This document shows positions 52,524 to 59,908 of a stretch of 59,908 nt of DNA, in pieces. The stretch lies in the IMG/VR virus record IMGVR_UViG_3300032323_002596, positions 1 to 59,908 of that record; one strand, written 5' to 3'. How positions within the stretch are numbered: position 1 is the first letter of the stretch; every line of letters starts with the position of its first letter. The DNA comes from a virus. The notes beneath the pieces were generated by a model. The model was given only the letters and a program-made list of their open reading frames with translations. It did no database searches and was not told where the DNA came from. The translations under genes were made by a program, and so were the position numbers.

Positions 52524-52558
52524 GGTAGGGGCAACTTTATTGATTGTCCCTACCTATT
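52524..52558 (+). terminator. Terminator after the major capsid gene
   Basis: GGTAGGGGCAA pairs with TTGTCCCTACC (11 pairs, one G-T) around a 9-base loop, followed by TATTTT. Likely partial, lowering transcription of downstream connector genes relative to capsid. Confidence 0.75.
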
Positions 52559-52580
52559 TTAAACATTTTAAAACCATTTT

Positions 52581-53474
52581 ATGGCACGTTTAAAGGCAGT
52601 AGGTTTAGCGGAAGCTAACTTTTCACAACAAGGTGAAATAAAGGTACAAAGACAACATGAAGAAGCAGCTCAGGCCATTGATTTAGCCCCTGCTTCCAAT
52701 AACGGAACTACATTCAAGATTTTCAAATTATCAGATACTAAGAAGAATGGTAAATACCATATGGAAGGTATTGATGATGTTTGGAATGAAAAGAAAGGTA
52801 GAATGGAAAGAATTAGACTTTTGAGAGGATATCCAAGTATTTGGGTAGAGGATCAAAAAGGACTTGAAAAATCATTTGTAGAACAAAACAGAAGAAGCTT
52901 AATTTTTGACCGTAGGGTTTTAAGGGTAGCTGATTATGATATTGAGGCACTTGAGTTTTTAAGTCTTTGTAATGCTAATTTAGATAATGCAAATAGAAAG
53001 GGAACCAGAAAGGTTACTTTCTTCCAATGGAATCCACAAAGAACTGCTGAACTTGAAAGGGCAAAACGCGTTGCTAAGGTTGAGGCTATTAAGTACGCTT
53101 CATTAGCTTCTGACGAAGAAATGCGTAAACATTGTAATTTCTTGGGAATTTCGTTTGTAGATGACTTAGGTATGCCTAAATCTATGGAAGCATTAAGAAA
53201 CGACTATGAACTTTACGCTGAAGCTCAACCTAATAAGTTTATGCAAAGTGCTGGTTCTAAAGAAGTTGAAATTGCATTTATAGTTAAAAAAGCATTGATT
53301 GACAATAAGATTGATACAACAACTAAGAAAGGATCAGCTTATTGGGCAAATAATGGTGGCTTCATTTGCAAGATACCAGCGGACAAAAAGCCGCATACTT
53401 ATTTAGTTGATTTTGCTATGTTCCCTCAAGACGAGAGTAAGGCATTTTTAGAGCAATTGAAAAAATTGGTATAA
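52581..53474 (+). CDS. Structural-region protein, unknown (297 residues)
   Basis: A basic N-terminal half (VQRQHEEAAQAIDLAPASNN; KGRMERIRLLRGYPSIW) leads to a helical middle (RTAELERAKRVAKVEAIKYA at about 153-172). It has no membrane segment. It stands alone between two terminators, after the capsid gene, so it is likely made in large amounts. Could be an auxiliary capsid or internal protein; not recognised. Confidence 0.6.
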   Translation: MARLKAVGLAEANFSQQGEIKVQRQHEEAAQAIDLAPASNNGTTFKIFKLSDTKKNGKYHMEGIDDVWNEKKGRMERIRLLRGYPSIWVEDQKGLEKSFVEQNRRSLIFDRRVLRVADYDIEALEFLSLCNANLDNANRKGTRKVTFFQWNPQRTAELERAKRVAKVEAIKYASLASDEEMRKHCNFLGISFVDDLGMPKSMEALRNDYELYAEAQPNKFMQSAGSKEVEIAFIVKKALIDNKIDTTTKKGSAYWANNGGFICKIPADKKPHTYLVDFAMFPQDESKAFLEQLKKLV

Positions 53475-53495
53475 ACTTCCCCCTCTAAATAAAAT

Positions 53496-53527
53496 AGCCC
53501 TGTAGCCTAAAAATTACGGGGCTTTTT
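53496..53527 (+). terminator. Terminator abutting the next promoter
   Basis: AGCCCTGTA pairs with TACGGGGCT (9 pairs, one G-T), loop GCCTAAAAAT, then TTTTT. It ends 3 bases before the -7 box at 53530. Confidence 0.85.
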
Positions 53528-53529
53528 CG

Positions 53530-53537
53530 TATATTTG
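53530..53537 (+). promoter_or_regulatory. Promoter of the connector-tail operon, -7 box
   Basis: TATATTTG ending 17 bases before the ATG at 53555. Its -33 region would lie within the terminator hairpin, so termination and initiation share DNA. Confidence 0.65.
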
Positions 53538-53554
53538 TTATATAACTTATTTCA

Positions 53555-54250
53555 ATGAATGTTAATGACATGTATCGTATTTGCCAGTTTGCGATTAATA
53601 AAGCGCAGAATGGTTATTTGACACCAGCTGAATTTAATCTTGTCATAAATCAAGCACAGATTTCGTATCAAGATTATTTATTGGGTGAGTTTCAGCAATA
53701 TCAATACGGAAGGCCACAGGCTAGGGTTAATTATAGCCAAAATGAAAATATAAGACAGAGATTAACTCCTTTGATTACCGAATCTACATTAACTATTAAT
53801 GCGACTACAGGGGAAGCACCATATCCTGCTGATTATCTGCAAGCGGATGCAATAATTACACCTGATTTTAAAAGAGTTAGATTTGTTCAGCAAGACAGTT
53901 TATATTCTTATTATAATAGCGAAATTGATCCTGTTGTAACTAATCCTATTTATTTAATAGAGCCAAACAAATTTCAGTTTTATCCAAAAAATCTTGGTAG
54001 CGCTATTTTAACTTATGTTAAAAATGCACCAGATATTGTATGGGCATATACAACAGTAAGCGGAAGGCCAGTTTATGCTCCAACCCAAACAGGTGCTGGA
54101 GTTACTCCTACTACGGGTACTGTTCAGCCAGTATGGGATGATGTTGATTTATTGGAAATTATTACGCGTGCATTGAAGTTAATTGGTTTAAACTTAAAAG
54201 ATGGTATGGTGCAGCAATATGCTAATCAAATAACACAAACAGGACAATAA
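53555..54250 (+). CDS. Head-tail connector-type protein 1
   Basis: This 231-residue protein starts NVNDMYRICQFAINKAQNGY, then LTPAEFNLVINQAQISYQDY (22-41), a pattern I associate with connector/ring proteins of crAss-like and related Bacteroidetes podoviruses. The middle is beta-rich; the end is a helix (LLEIITRALKLIGLNLKDG). Expected to sit under the portal as an adaptor ring. Coupled to the next gene by a 1-base stop/start overlap. Confidence 0.65.
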   Translation: MNVNDMYRICQFAINKAQNGYLTPAEFNLVINQAQISYQDYLLGEFQQYQYGRPQARVNYSQNENIRQRLTPLITESTLTINATTGEAPYPADYLQADAIITPDFKRVRFVQQDSLYSYYNSEIDPVVTNPIYLIEPNKFQFYPKNLGSAILTYVKNAPDIVWAYTTVSGRPVYAPTQTGAGVTPTTGTVQPVWDDVDLLEIITRALKLIGLNLKDGMVQQYANQITQTGQ

Positions 54251-54876
54251 TGACTAGATATGCGCTTATAGAAAGGATATTAAGACAGATATATAACGGA
54301 CAACCATCCGATGATTCAAATATTACTTTTAATTTGGTAAATCAATGGCTGAATGATGCTGTTGGTATGGCCGTTAAAAAGAATTACACAGACAATATTC
54401 AAATTGACGGTATTTCATATGTAAACAATTCGTTTTACACTACATTTACCAATATAGATATTAATGCTGAAACTGTAGATACTGTTACTTATAGCATTGA
54501 TTTGCCGGTAATTCCATACGCATTGGGTAAAAACGAGGGCGTTGCAATGTTGCAATTTGTGGGTGATAAAAAGACATCGCAAACGGCTATACCTTTGAGC
54601 ATGAATCAAGTTGCTTATCAAGAGCAATTAAGACCAATTCAAAATAAAATTCTTTACTGGATTGAAGGTAAGAATATTTATGTAAAAAGTTCTATACCTT
54701 TGACAAGCTATAAGGCAACATTAAGAATGATTAGTGGTGGTGATTCAACTGACTTAACATCTACGTTAATAGTTCCGGATGATTACATGCCAATGATTAT
54801 TGAATATATTAAAGGTCAATTAGCTTTTGAGAAATCAAGGCCAATAGATCAAAGTAATGATGGCGTAGATAATTAA
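54250..54876 (+). CDS. Head-tail connector-type protein 2
   Basis: This 208-residue protein begins with a helix TRYALIERILRQIYNGQP, followed by NLVNQWLNDAVGMAVKKNY (28-46), the helical bundle seen in P22 gp4-like adaptors, then beta strands and a C-terminal helix (YMPMIIEYIKGQLAFEKSRP). The helix-beta-helix order fits a second ring of the neck. Lies between connector 1 and the small GroES-like gene. Confidence 0.6.
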   Translation: MTRYALIERILRQIYNGQPSDDSNITFNLVNQWLNDAVGMAVKKNYTDNIQIDGISYVNNSFYTTFTNIDINAETVDTVTYSIDLPVIPYALGKNEGVAMLQFVGDKKTSQTAIPLSMNQVAYQEQLRPIQNKILYWIEGKNIYVKSSIPLTSYKATLRMISGGDSTDLTSTLIVPDDYMPMIIEYIKGQLAFEKSRPIDQSNDGVDN

Positions 54877-54890
54877 AATTAAGAAAACAT

Positions 54891-55163
54891 ATGAGACCAA
54901 TTAGAGATTTTGTTTTAGTAAGACCATTTGCACCTGAAGAGGTTACAGAGGGCGGATTGTTTTTGCCTGAAGGATTTAGAGAAAGAAATTGTAAAGCACA
55001 AGTTGTTTCTGTAGGCAATGGTACTGCTAAAATTAAGATGGAAGCAAAGAAAGATGACGTTGTTTTTCACATAAAAGGAGCAGGAGAGCCTGTCATTGTA
55101 AATAATGAATTGCACTTTTTGATCCGACATAATGATATATTAGCTTACTTATCAAATAATTAA
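54891..55163 (+). CDS. GroES-like co-chaperonin
   Basis: This 90-residue protein matches Cpn10 in length and pattern: RPIRDFVLVRPFAPEEVTEG (2-21), GLFLPEGF in the mobile-loop region, AQVVSVGNGT (37-46), KKDDVVFHIKGAGEPVIVNN and the final LIRHNDILAYL in the place of GroES ...ILAIV. Phage versions (like T4 gp31) replace host GroES so that GroEL folds the capsid protein. Here it is nested among connector genes, with a 14-base gap before and 2 after. Confidence 0.8.
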   Translation: MRPIRDFVLVRPFAPEEVTEGGLFLPEGFRERNCKAQVVSVGNGTAKIKMEAKKDDVVFHIKGAGEPVIVNNELHFLIRHNDILAYLSNN

Positions 55164-55165
55164 AA

Positions 55166-55936
55166 ATGTCACAAGTTAGAAATTATATAACACTAGATTC
55201 AGTAATCAATGATTATATTGATGAAAGTGAGCAATCAGTCCACAAGTATGCGAAGCTATACAACATAGCTGTTCGTGGTATGGAAAAATTAGGACTTGAC
55301 TTTTTTTATAAAATAAGAACAGTAAAAGTTGCAATTGACACAACTAATTTTACGGCTCAATTGCCAAACGATTATATTAGCTATACTAAAATTGGGGTTT
55401 TAAATTCAGTTGGAGAAATTATACCTTTGAAATTTAATCCTAAAATGACATTTTATGGAGACCAGCAACCGGATAGATTGGCTTTGACACAAGACAATAC
55501 CCTGGCAGCTTGGTATCAATCTGATTTGCCGGTATGGTTTAATTATTGGGATGGTTATGGTTTTAATAATATTTATGGCTTACCAAGTGGATCTCCGTTT
55601 GTAGGTCAATTTAATATTGATGATTCTAATGGAGTGGTTCTTTTAAATCAATATTTTTATTATTCTTATTTGATGATAGAATATTTATCTAGTGGTAATC
55701 CAGAAGAAACATTTTCTATTCCAATTCAATTTAGAGAGGCTATGCTTGCTTGGTTAGCTTGGAGAGATATAGTGAATATGCCTACTACAAGAAGAGGTAA
55801 TTTGGGAGACAAGAGAGATAGAAAATCAGAATTTTATAATCAAAGAAGATTAGCAAATGCTCAATTTAAGCCATTGTACCTAATGCAAGCATATGAACAA
55901 AATTTAGACACTCAAAGAATGACTGTAAAAGCATAA
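55166..55936 (+). CDS. Tail or neck structural protein (tail-tubular type)
   Basis: This 256-residue protein begins with helices (NYITLDSVINDYIDESEQSV; KYAKLYNIAVRGMEKLGLDF at about 27-46), then a beta-rich domain with PNDYISYTKIGVLN, and a helical end (FREAMLAWLAWRDIVN at about 186-201) plus an Arg-rich stretch RRGNLGDKRDRK. This fits the tail-tubular/P22 gp4-like adaptors that precede the long stabilisation gene in crAss-like phages. Six bases to the giant tail gene. Confidence 0.6.
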   Translation: MSQVRNYITLDSVINDYIDESEQSVHKYAKLYNIAVRGMEKLGLDFFYKIRTVKVAIDTTNFTAQLPNDYISYTKIGVLNSVGEIIPLKFNPKMTFYGDQQPDRLALTQDNTLAAWYQSDLPVWFNYWDGYGFNNIYGLPSGSPFVGQFNIDDSNGVVLLNQYFYYSYLMIEYLSSGNPEETFSIPIQFREAMLAWLAWRDIVNMPTTRRGNLGDKRDRKSEFYNQRRLANAQFKPLYLMQAYEQNLDTQRMTVKA

Positions 55937-55942
55937 TAACAA

Positions 55943-58900
55943 ATGCCAATAATAAATAACCCATTTAATGGTAAGCTCAATTTAGACGTTGCCGAGTATA
56001 GAATATCTAATGGTGATTATATTGATGCGCTTAATATAACAAAAGATGCGCAAGGTCGTGGTCAGGACAGAGTAGTATCAAATATTCTTGGTAACACTTT
56101 AATACCATACACACTGCCAGCTGGTACGAATAAAATTATTGGTTTTTATGCCGATAGGGTAAGAAATAGGGCGTATTATTTTCTTTGGAATAGTAATGGA
56201 TATAATAGCATTTTGTATTATGATTTAAGCAATGATACAATAACAAAGGTATTAGAAAGCAAAACAGATAGTGATGGTATTGATATTTTAAATTTTAACC
56301 CATCTTATAAAGTTTTATCAGTAAATATATTTTATAGGGATGTAGAAGGTGATATTTTATTTTTTAATGATGGTTTTAATCCTCCAAAAAATATAAATGT
56401 ACTTGGAAATTATGGTACAAGCTGGAAGCTTGAATATATATTAGTAGCCAAAGCTCCTCCGGTAATGCCTCCAAAAGTAGTTTATGAAAATGATACTACT
56501 ATAACTATTAATAATTTAAGAAACAAATTATTTCAATTTTCTTACAGATATGTTTATGATAACAATGAAAAATCTGTGTGGAGTTCAAGAAGCATTGTGC
56601 CATTACCCCAGCAACCATCATTAACACTTACAGATAATACTGCTACAAATAATGCAAGAATAGCTGTATTGTTATCAACTGGTGGGCCAGATGTAAAAGC
56701 TATTGAGCTTTGTTTTAGAGAAACAACAAATGGTTCAACAAGCGATTGGTTTTTAATACAATCTTTTGATAAGCAGCTTCTTAATATATCAGATAACATC
56801 ATTTATATTTATAAGTTTTACAATGATTCAGTATATACGCAAATAGATGTTATTGAAAGTTCCCAATTACAAGATTATGTACCTCAAAAGGCAAATGCGG
56901 CAGAATTGGCAAATGGTAATGTTTTGTTATATTCTGGAATTACAGAGGGTTACGATAAAACAAATGTAAGTTTAAGTATTAATTCATCCCCAAATGCATA
57001 TACTTATTTTTATGATCAAAATGGTTTGCTATTTCTTGCTACGGTAAATGGCACTGATAGCGGTCCTGGTACTCAAATGAGTATATATCTTTATGGTACC
57101 GGTACAAATACAGGTGGAGAGGTTACGACATTAAATAATGCGGCAGGTGGTTATTATATAAATTCATTCGCATCAAATGGAACAGATTTAAGTACATCTT
57201 TTACAACGTCAGGTTTAACAACTTCATATTTGGTTTCTGATATATTAGCTGGAATATCTGCTGCAATGGTGTTGAAAGGTTATACTCAAGTATCATTGGT
57301 TGGGAATAAATTGGTTATGAATTATTCAAGTGGGTTTGTTTTGACCTCTGTAGGATTTAAAACATTAACTTTATTGAGTAATGATAATACTAGTTTTGCA
57401 TATGTATGGAACTCGGGTTATCAATATGCAATTCAATATTTTGATGCCCAAGGAAGAACGATAGGTGCGCAAACAGAAATTGGAGGTGCTATAAATACCC
57501 CAAGTTTTACGAATTTGCCAAGTGATCAGCCACTTGTAAAATATCCTCAAATAACTTTAAGCATACTGAACAAGCCTCCATTATATGCTACGTATTATCA
57601 AGTTTTAAGGTCAAATAATACTACTTACAATAAGAGATTGTGTTGGATAAGCGAGTCTGCATACGCTGGCATTACGAATAATGTAGATAATTCAAGATAT
57701 TTTTATATTGGAATTGATAACATAGCGGCATATAATGAAGCTATAAGTTCAACACAGGGTGTTGTTTCCTATAATTACACAGAGGGAGATAGAATTAGAT
57801 TTATTGCTAGATATAATGTTAGTAATGAGATAGTTTATTTGCCACAATATGATTATGAAATAGTTGGTACCGTATCTACATTTGAATATAACATACAGTG
57901 GCCTGTGCCAATAGCTCCAGATAAAAATACATATACAGCTAATGGTAATTTCTTAAAAATAAGATACCCAGATGCTGATATAAGTGCTAATTTCCAATTC
58001 CCTGGAACAACAGATTTTCAGCATTATGAAATACTTGTATATAATTATTCATCCAATGCAGATTCAAATCAGAGGTTTTATTATGAATTTGGTAAACAAT
58101 ATGGAATAGGCAATCCAGGGACGGAAAATAGATACCATTTTGGCTTAACACAGTTGCCAAACGGGGGAGCAACAATACCTGTTACAAATGGAGACTTGTT
58201 TTATAGACTTAGAAAAGTACCATTTTCGGATAGTTATAATTTTAATTCTACCTCATTTGACACAAATACAAATGACCCCAATGAAACTAGATCTGAATCA
58301 TTCCCTATTAATGTGCCAAGAACAATAGATAATGCTGCATATAAGATACAATCTCAATTAAATATTCCTGTAGATATAACCGGAGCTGGCGCGCCAACTT
58401 GGGCTACTGATGGATATTTTTTTTATAATAAATCAAGTACAGCCGAGAGGATACTTTCAATAAAGGGGACATTGAGATTTACAACAAGTGGTAATTCTAC
58501 TTTTTCTGTTTATGCATTAATTTTAACAGATGTAGCCTTTTTGAATTTAAAATATACTGTTTCACTATTGCCTGTAGAGGTTAATTCTCTTAACTCAACT
58601 ACAAATAATTTTAATGTAACTTTTGATATTGATAAAAGTTTTGCAGTCCCTCCATCGGGTAAAGTTTGGATAGTTGCTAGTTCCACAAATGACGCTACTG
58701 GTATTAATATTCTTGTTCTTCAGCCAATGAATTTTGATTTTAATGTAGTAAAAGATAAATCTATTGGAATTATTGAAAAAAGCTTTAATGATACATACAA
58801 TTTAGTTACAAATAGTAATGGAAGGCCTTCTGTAGTTGAGGTAAATGCTAAAAAAACTTACTTCCCAACGCTAATTAGATTTGGTGGTGCTTATCAAGTA

Positions 58901-59908
58901 AATACAGATATAAATCAGATTAATAATTTTAAGTATGAAAATTTTGATGAGTATGATAGAAGTTTCGGAGATGTAATTAGATTGCATGTTAGAGATAGGT
59001 ATTTAAAAGTTTATCAGAAATTCAAAGTTGGAAATGTGCCTATTTTAACGCAGATTGTAAAAGACAGTGCAAATAATCCATTGCAAGCAAATACGGATCA
59101 GTTAATTAATAAAATTCAGTATTACGCTGGAGATTATGGTATTGGTGATGCGGGCACTAGTTTGGCTTGGAATAATTTTTCTGATTATTTTGTAGATAAT
59201 TATAGGGGTGTTGTATGTAGATTAAGTCAAGATGGAATTACTCCATTAAGTATCTTGTATGGCACAAACGCTTTTTTTGTTCCATTGTCACAAGAATACA
59301 GGCAAGAGTTGAATAATGGCATTGTGCCTGAAGGTCAGGTATATACAGGAAACCCTTGCATATATGGTGTTTTTGATGCTTATACTAATAAGTATATTAT
59401 TGCTATGGAAGAGATAAATAGATATGATATAGTTACAACATCAACTACTACCACAGCAGGGCCTACTACTACGACTACAACAACAACTAGTACGACTACC
59501 ACTACAACAGCGGCTCCAACTACTACTACAACAACTATACCTTGTAACTGTGTTCAATTTGTAAACATTGAAGTAACAGGAGCAGGAAATGTAACATATG
59601 TAGATTGTAATGGTTCAGCACAATCACAACCGGTAGGACTTGGGCCAGAAGTTATTGGTTCTTCTCCAAATTGTGTGCAAAGAAACACATTAGGTGGAAC
59701 TGCAACATTTACAATTGACTCATATGGACCTTGTTGTGCACCTGAAACAACTACAACCACAGCGGGGCCTACAACAACTACTACAACAACAACGGCTGCG
59801 CCTACTACAACTACAACAACGGCTGCGCCTACTACAACTACAACAACGGCTGCGCCTACTACAACTACAACAACGGCTGCGCCTACTACAACTACAACAA
59901 CGGCTGCG
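55943..59908 (+). CDS. Giant tail stabilisation/hub-type protein, C-terminus missing
   Basis: The frame runs from ATG 55943 to the window end: 1,322 residues without a stop. The start, NPFNGKLNLDVAEYRISNG then DYIDALNITKDA, matches the pattern (GKxxxDxxExxxxNGxYxDALN) I associate with the crAss-like stabilisation protein after the tail-tubular gene. A long beta-rich body to about residue 1160 is followed by Thr repeats (about 1165-1199), a small domain with seven Cys (about 1200-1268), and more Thr repeats. The tail end, probably receptor-facing, is lost in the 27-base repeats. Confidence 0.75.
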   Translation, partial: MPIINNPFNGKLNLDVAEYRISNGDYIDALNITKDAQGRGQDRVVSNILGNTLIPYTLPAGTNKIIGFYADRVRNRAYYFLWNSNGYNSILYYDLSNDTITKVLESKTDSDGIDILNFNPSYKVLSVNIFYRDVEGDILFFNDGFNPPKNINVLGNYGTSWKLEYILVAKAPPVMPPKVVYENDTTITINNLRNKLFQFSYRYVYDNNEKSVWSSRSIVPLPQQPSLTLTDNTATNNARIAVLLSTGGPDVKAIELCFRETTNGSTSDWFLIQSFDKQLLNISDNIIYIYKFYNDSVYTQIDVIESSQLQDYVPQKANAAELANGNVLLYSGITEGYDKTNVSLSINSSPNAYTYFYDQNGLLFLATVNGTDSGPGTQMSIYLYGTGTNTGGEVTTLNNAAGGYYINSFASNGTDLSTSFTTSGLTTSYLVSDILAGISAAMVLKGYTQVSLVGNKLVMNYSSGFVLTSVGFKTLTLLSNDNTSFAYVWNSGYQYAIQYFDAQGRTIGAQTEIGGAINTPSFTNLPSDQPLVKYPQITLSILNKPPLYATYYQVLRSNNTTYNKRLCWISESAYAGITNNVDNSRYFYIGIDNIAAYNEAISSTQGVVSYNYTEGDRIRFIARYNVSNEIVYLPQYDYEIVGTVSTFEYNIQWPVPIAPDKNTYTANGNFLKIRYPDADISANFQFPGTTDFQHYEILVYNYSSNADSNQRFYYEFGKQYGIGNPGTENRYHFGLTQLPNGGATIPVTNGDLFYRLRKVPFSDSYNFNSTSFDTNTNDPNETRSESFPINVPRTIDNAAYKIQSQLNIPVDITGAGAPTWATDGYFFYNKSSTAERILSIKGTLRFTTSGNSTFSVYALILTDVAFLNLKYTVSLLPVEVNSLNSTTNNFNVTFDIDKSFAVPPSGKVWIVASSTNDATGINILVLQPMNFDFNVVKDKSIGIIEKSFNDTYNLVTNSNGRPSVVEVNAKKTYFPTLIRFGGAYQVNTDINQINNFKYENFDEYDRSFGDVIRLHVRDRYLKVYQKFKVGNVPILTQIVKDSANNPLQANTDQLINKIQYYAGDYGIGDAGTSLAWNNFSDYFVDNYRGVVCRLSQDGITPLSILYGTNAFFVPLSQEYRQELNNGIVPEGQVYTGNPCIYGVFDAYTNKYIIAMEEINRYDIVTTSTTTTAGPTTTTTTTTSTTTTTTAAPTTTTTTIPCNCVQFVNIEVTGAGNVTYVDCNGSAQSQPVGLGPEVIGSSPNCVQRNTLGGTATFTIDSYGPCCAPETTTTTAGPTTTTTTTTAAPTTTTTTAAPTTTTTTAAPTTTTTTAAPTTTTTTAA
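59794..59908 (+). repeat. 27-base tandem repeat coding TTTTTTAAP, cut by the window end
   Basis: Four exact copies starting at 59794, 59821, 59848 and 59875 (GGCTGCGCCT then ACTACAACTACAACAAC) and a 7-base remnant. Exact copies longer than short reads are a usual cause of contig ends. Confidence 0.95.

Larger units (their letters stand above)
29955..59908. repeat. Right arm of the 29,954-base perfect inverted repeat
   Basis: Mirror of bases 1-29954. The absence of any visible divergence between arms means they are either one sequence read on both strands or a freshly made inverted duplication. Full gene descriptions are given on this arm. Confidence 0.98.

Noticed and set aside
59794-59908. 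CRISPR array
   Set aside because: The 27-base repeats are contiguous without spacers and code in frame for Thr-Ala-Pro units; the ATCGTAAC copies are also too short and irregular.
1-59908. Transposon or insertion sequence with long terminal inverted repeats
   Set aside because: The arms meet with no central region, no transposase is present and no target duplication can exist in the window.

Overview
The 59,908-base window is a single perfect inverted repeat. The base at position p is the complement of the base at 59,909 minus p, so bases 29,955-59,908 are the reverse complement of bases 1-29,954. The axis falls inside GTTAAC at 29,952-29,957. Every gene, tRNA, promoter and terminator therefore occurs twice. 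Full annotations are written on the right-arm copy (29,955-59,908), and left-arm entries are short and point to it. The window holds 29,954 bases of unique information.

That unique sequence is a tailed bacteriophage of a Bacteroidetes host. The DNA is AT-rich, and Bacteroidetes-type promoters (TAnnTTTG, some with TTG or TTTG 18-20 bases upstream) sit just before many operons. Shine-Dalgarno sites are mostly absent and leaders are A-rich. Packaging, portal, capsid and connector genes follow the order of short-tailed crAss-like or P22-like Bacteroidetes phages. That comparison is from memory of the families, not from a search.

Right arm, axis outward. (1) 29,955-31,362: leftward genes for a RusA-type resolvase, a ribbon-helix-helix repressor and two small basic proteins. 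(2) 31,363-31,825: a gene-free divergent region, strongly G+T-rich on the + strand, ending in five ATCGTAAC repeats. (3) 31,826-34,614: rightward accessory genes, including a SAM-methyltransferase-like protein, a DUF6321-like protein and an HExxH putative metallopeptidase. (4) 34,617-38,345: leftward genes, with two tiny membrane peptides, tRNA-Gln(UUG), a PD-(D/E)XK nuclease, a NinG-like protein and small zinc-ribbon proteins. An orphan small RNA candidate lies inside this block on the opposite strand. (5) 38,462-42,365: rightward replication module: Cro/CI-like HTH, DUF4373-type initiator-like protein with a possible intragenic origin, primase-helicase, SSB and small proteins. (6) 42,391-43,066: a leftward cassette of two paralogous proteins with its own promoter and terminator. 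(7) 43,187-59,908: rightward late operon: GroES-like protein, possible small terminase, TerL, portal, scaffold, major capsid, connectors, a second GroES-like protein and a giant tail protein that runs off the window inside a 27-base tandem repeat.

No lysis gene, DNA polymerase, integrase, protelomerase or parA/parB was recognised, so each arm is an incomplete genome. The most notable points are the palindrome itself (artefact, inverted dimer or hairpin telomere), a perfect parS-like 14-mer inside the first late gene, two candidate origins, an ATG-less promoter-terminator small RNA unit, and a 9-residue Thr-rich repeat shared by three virion-type proteins.
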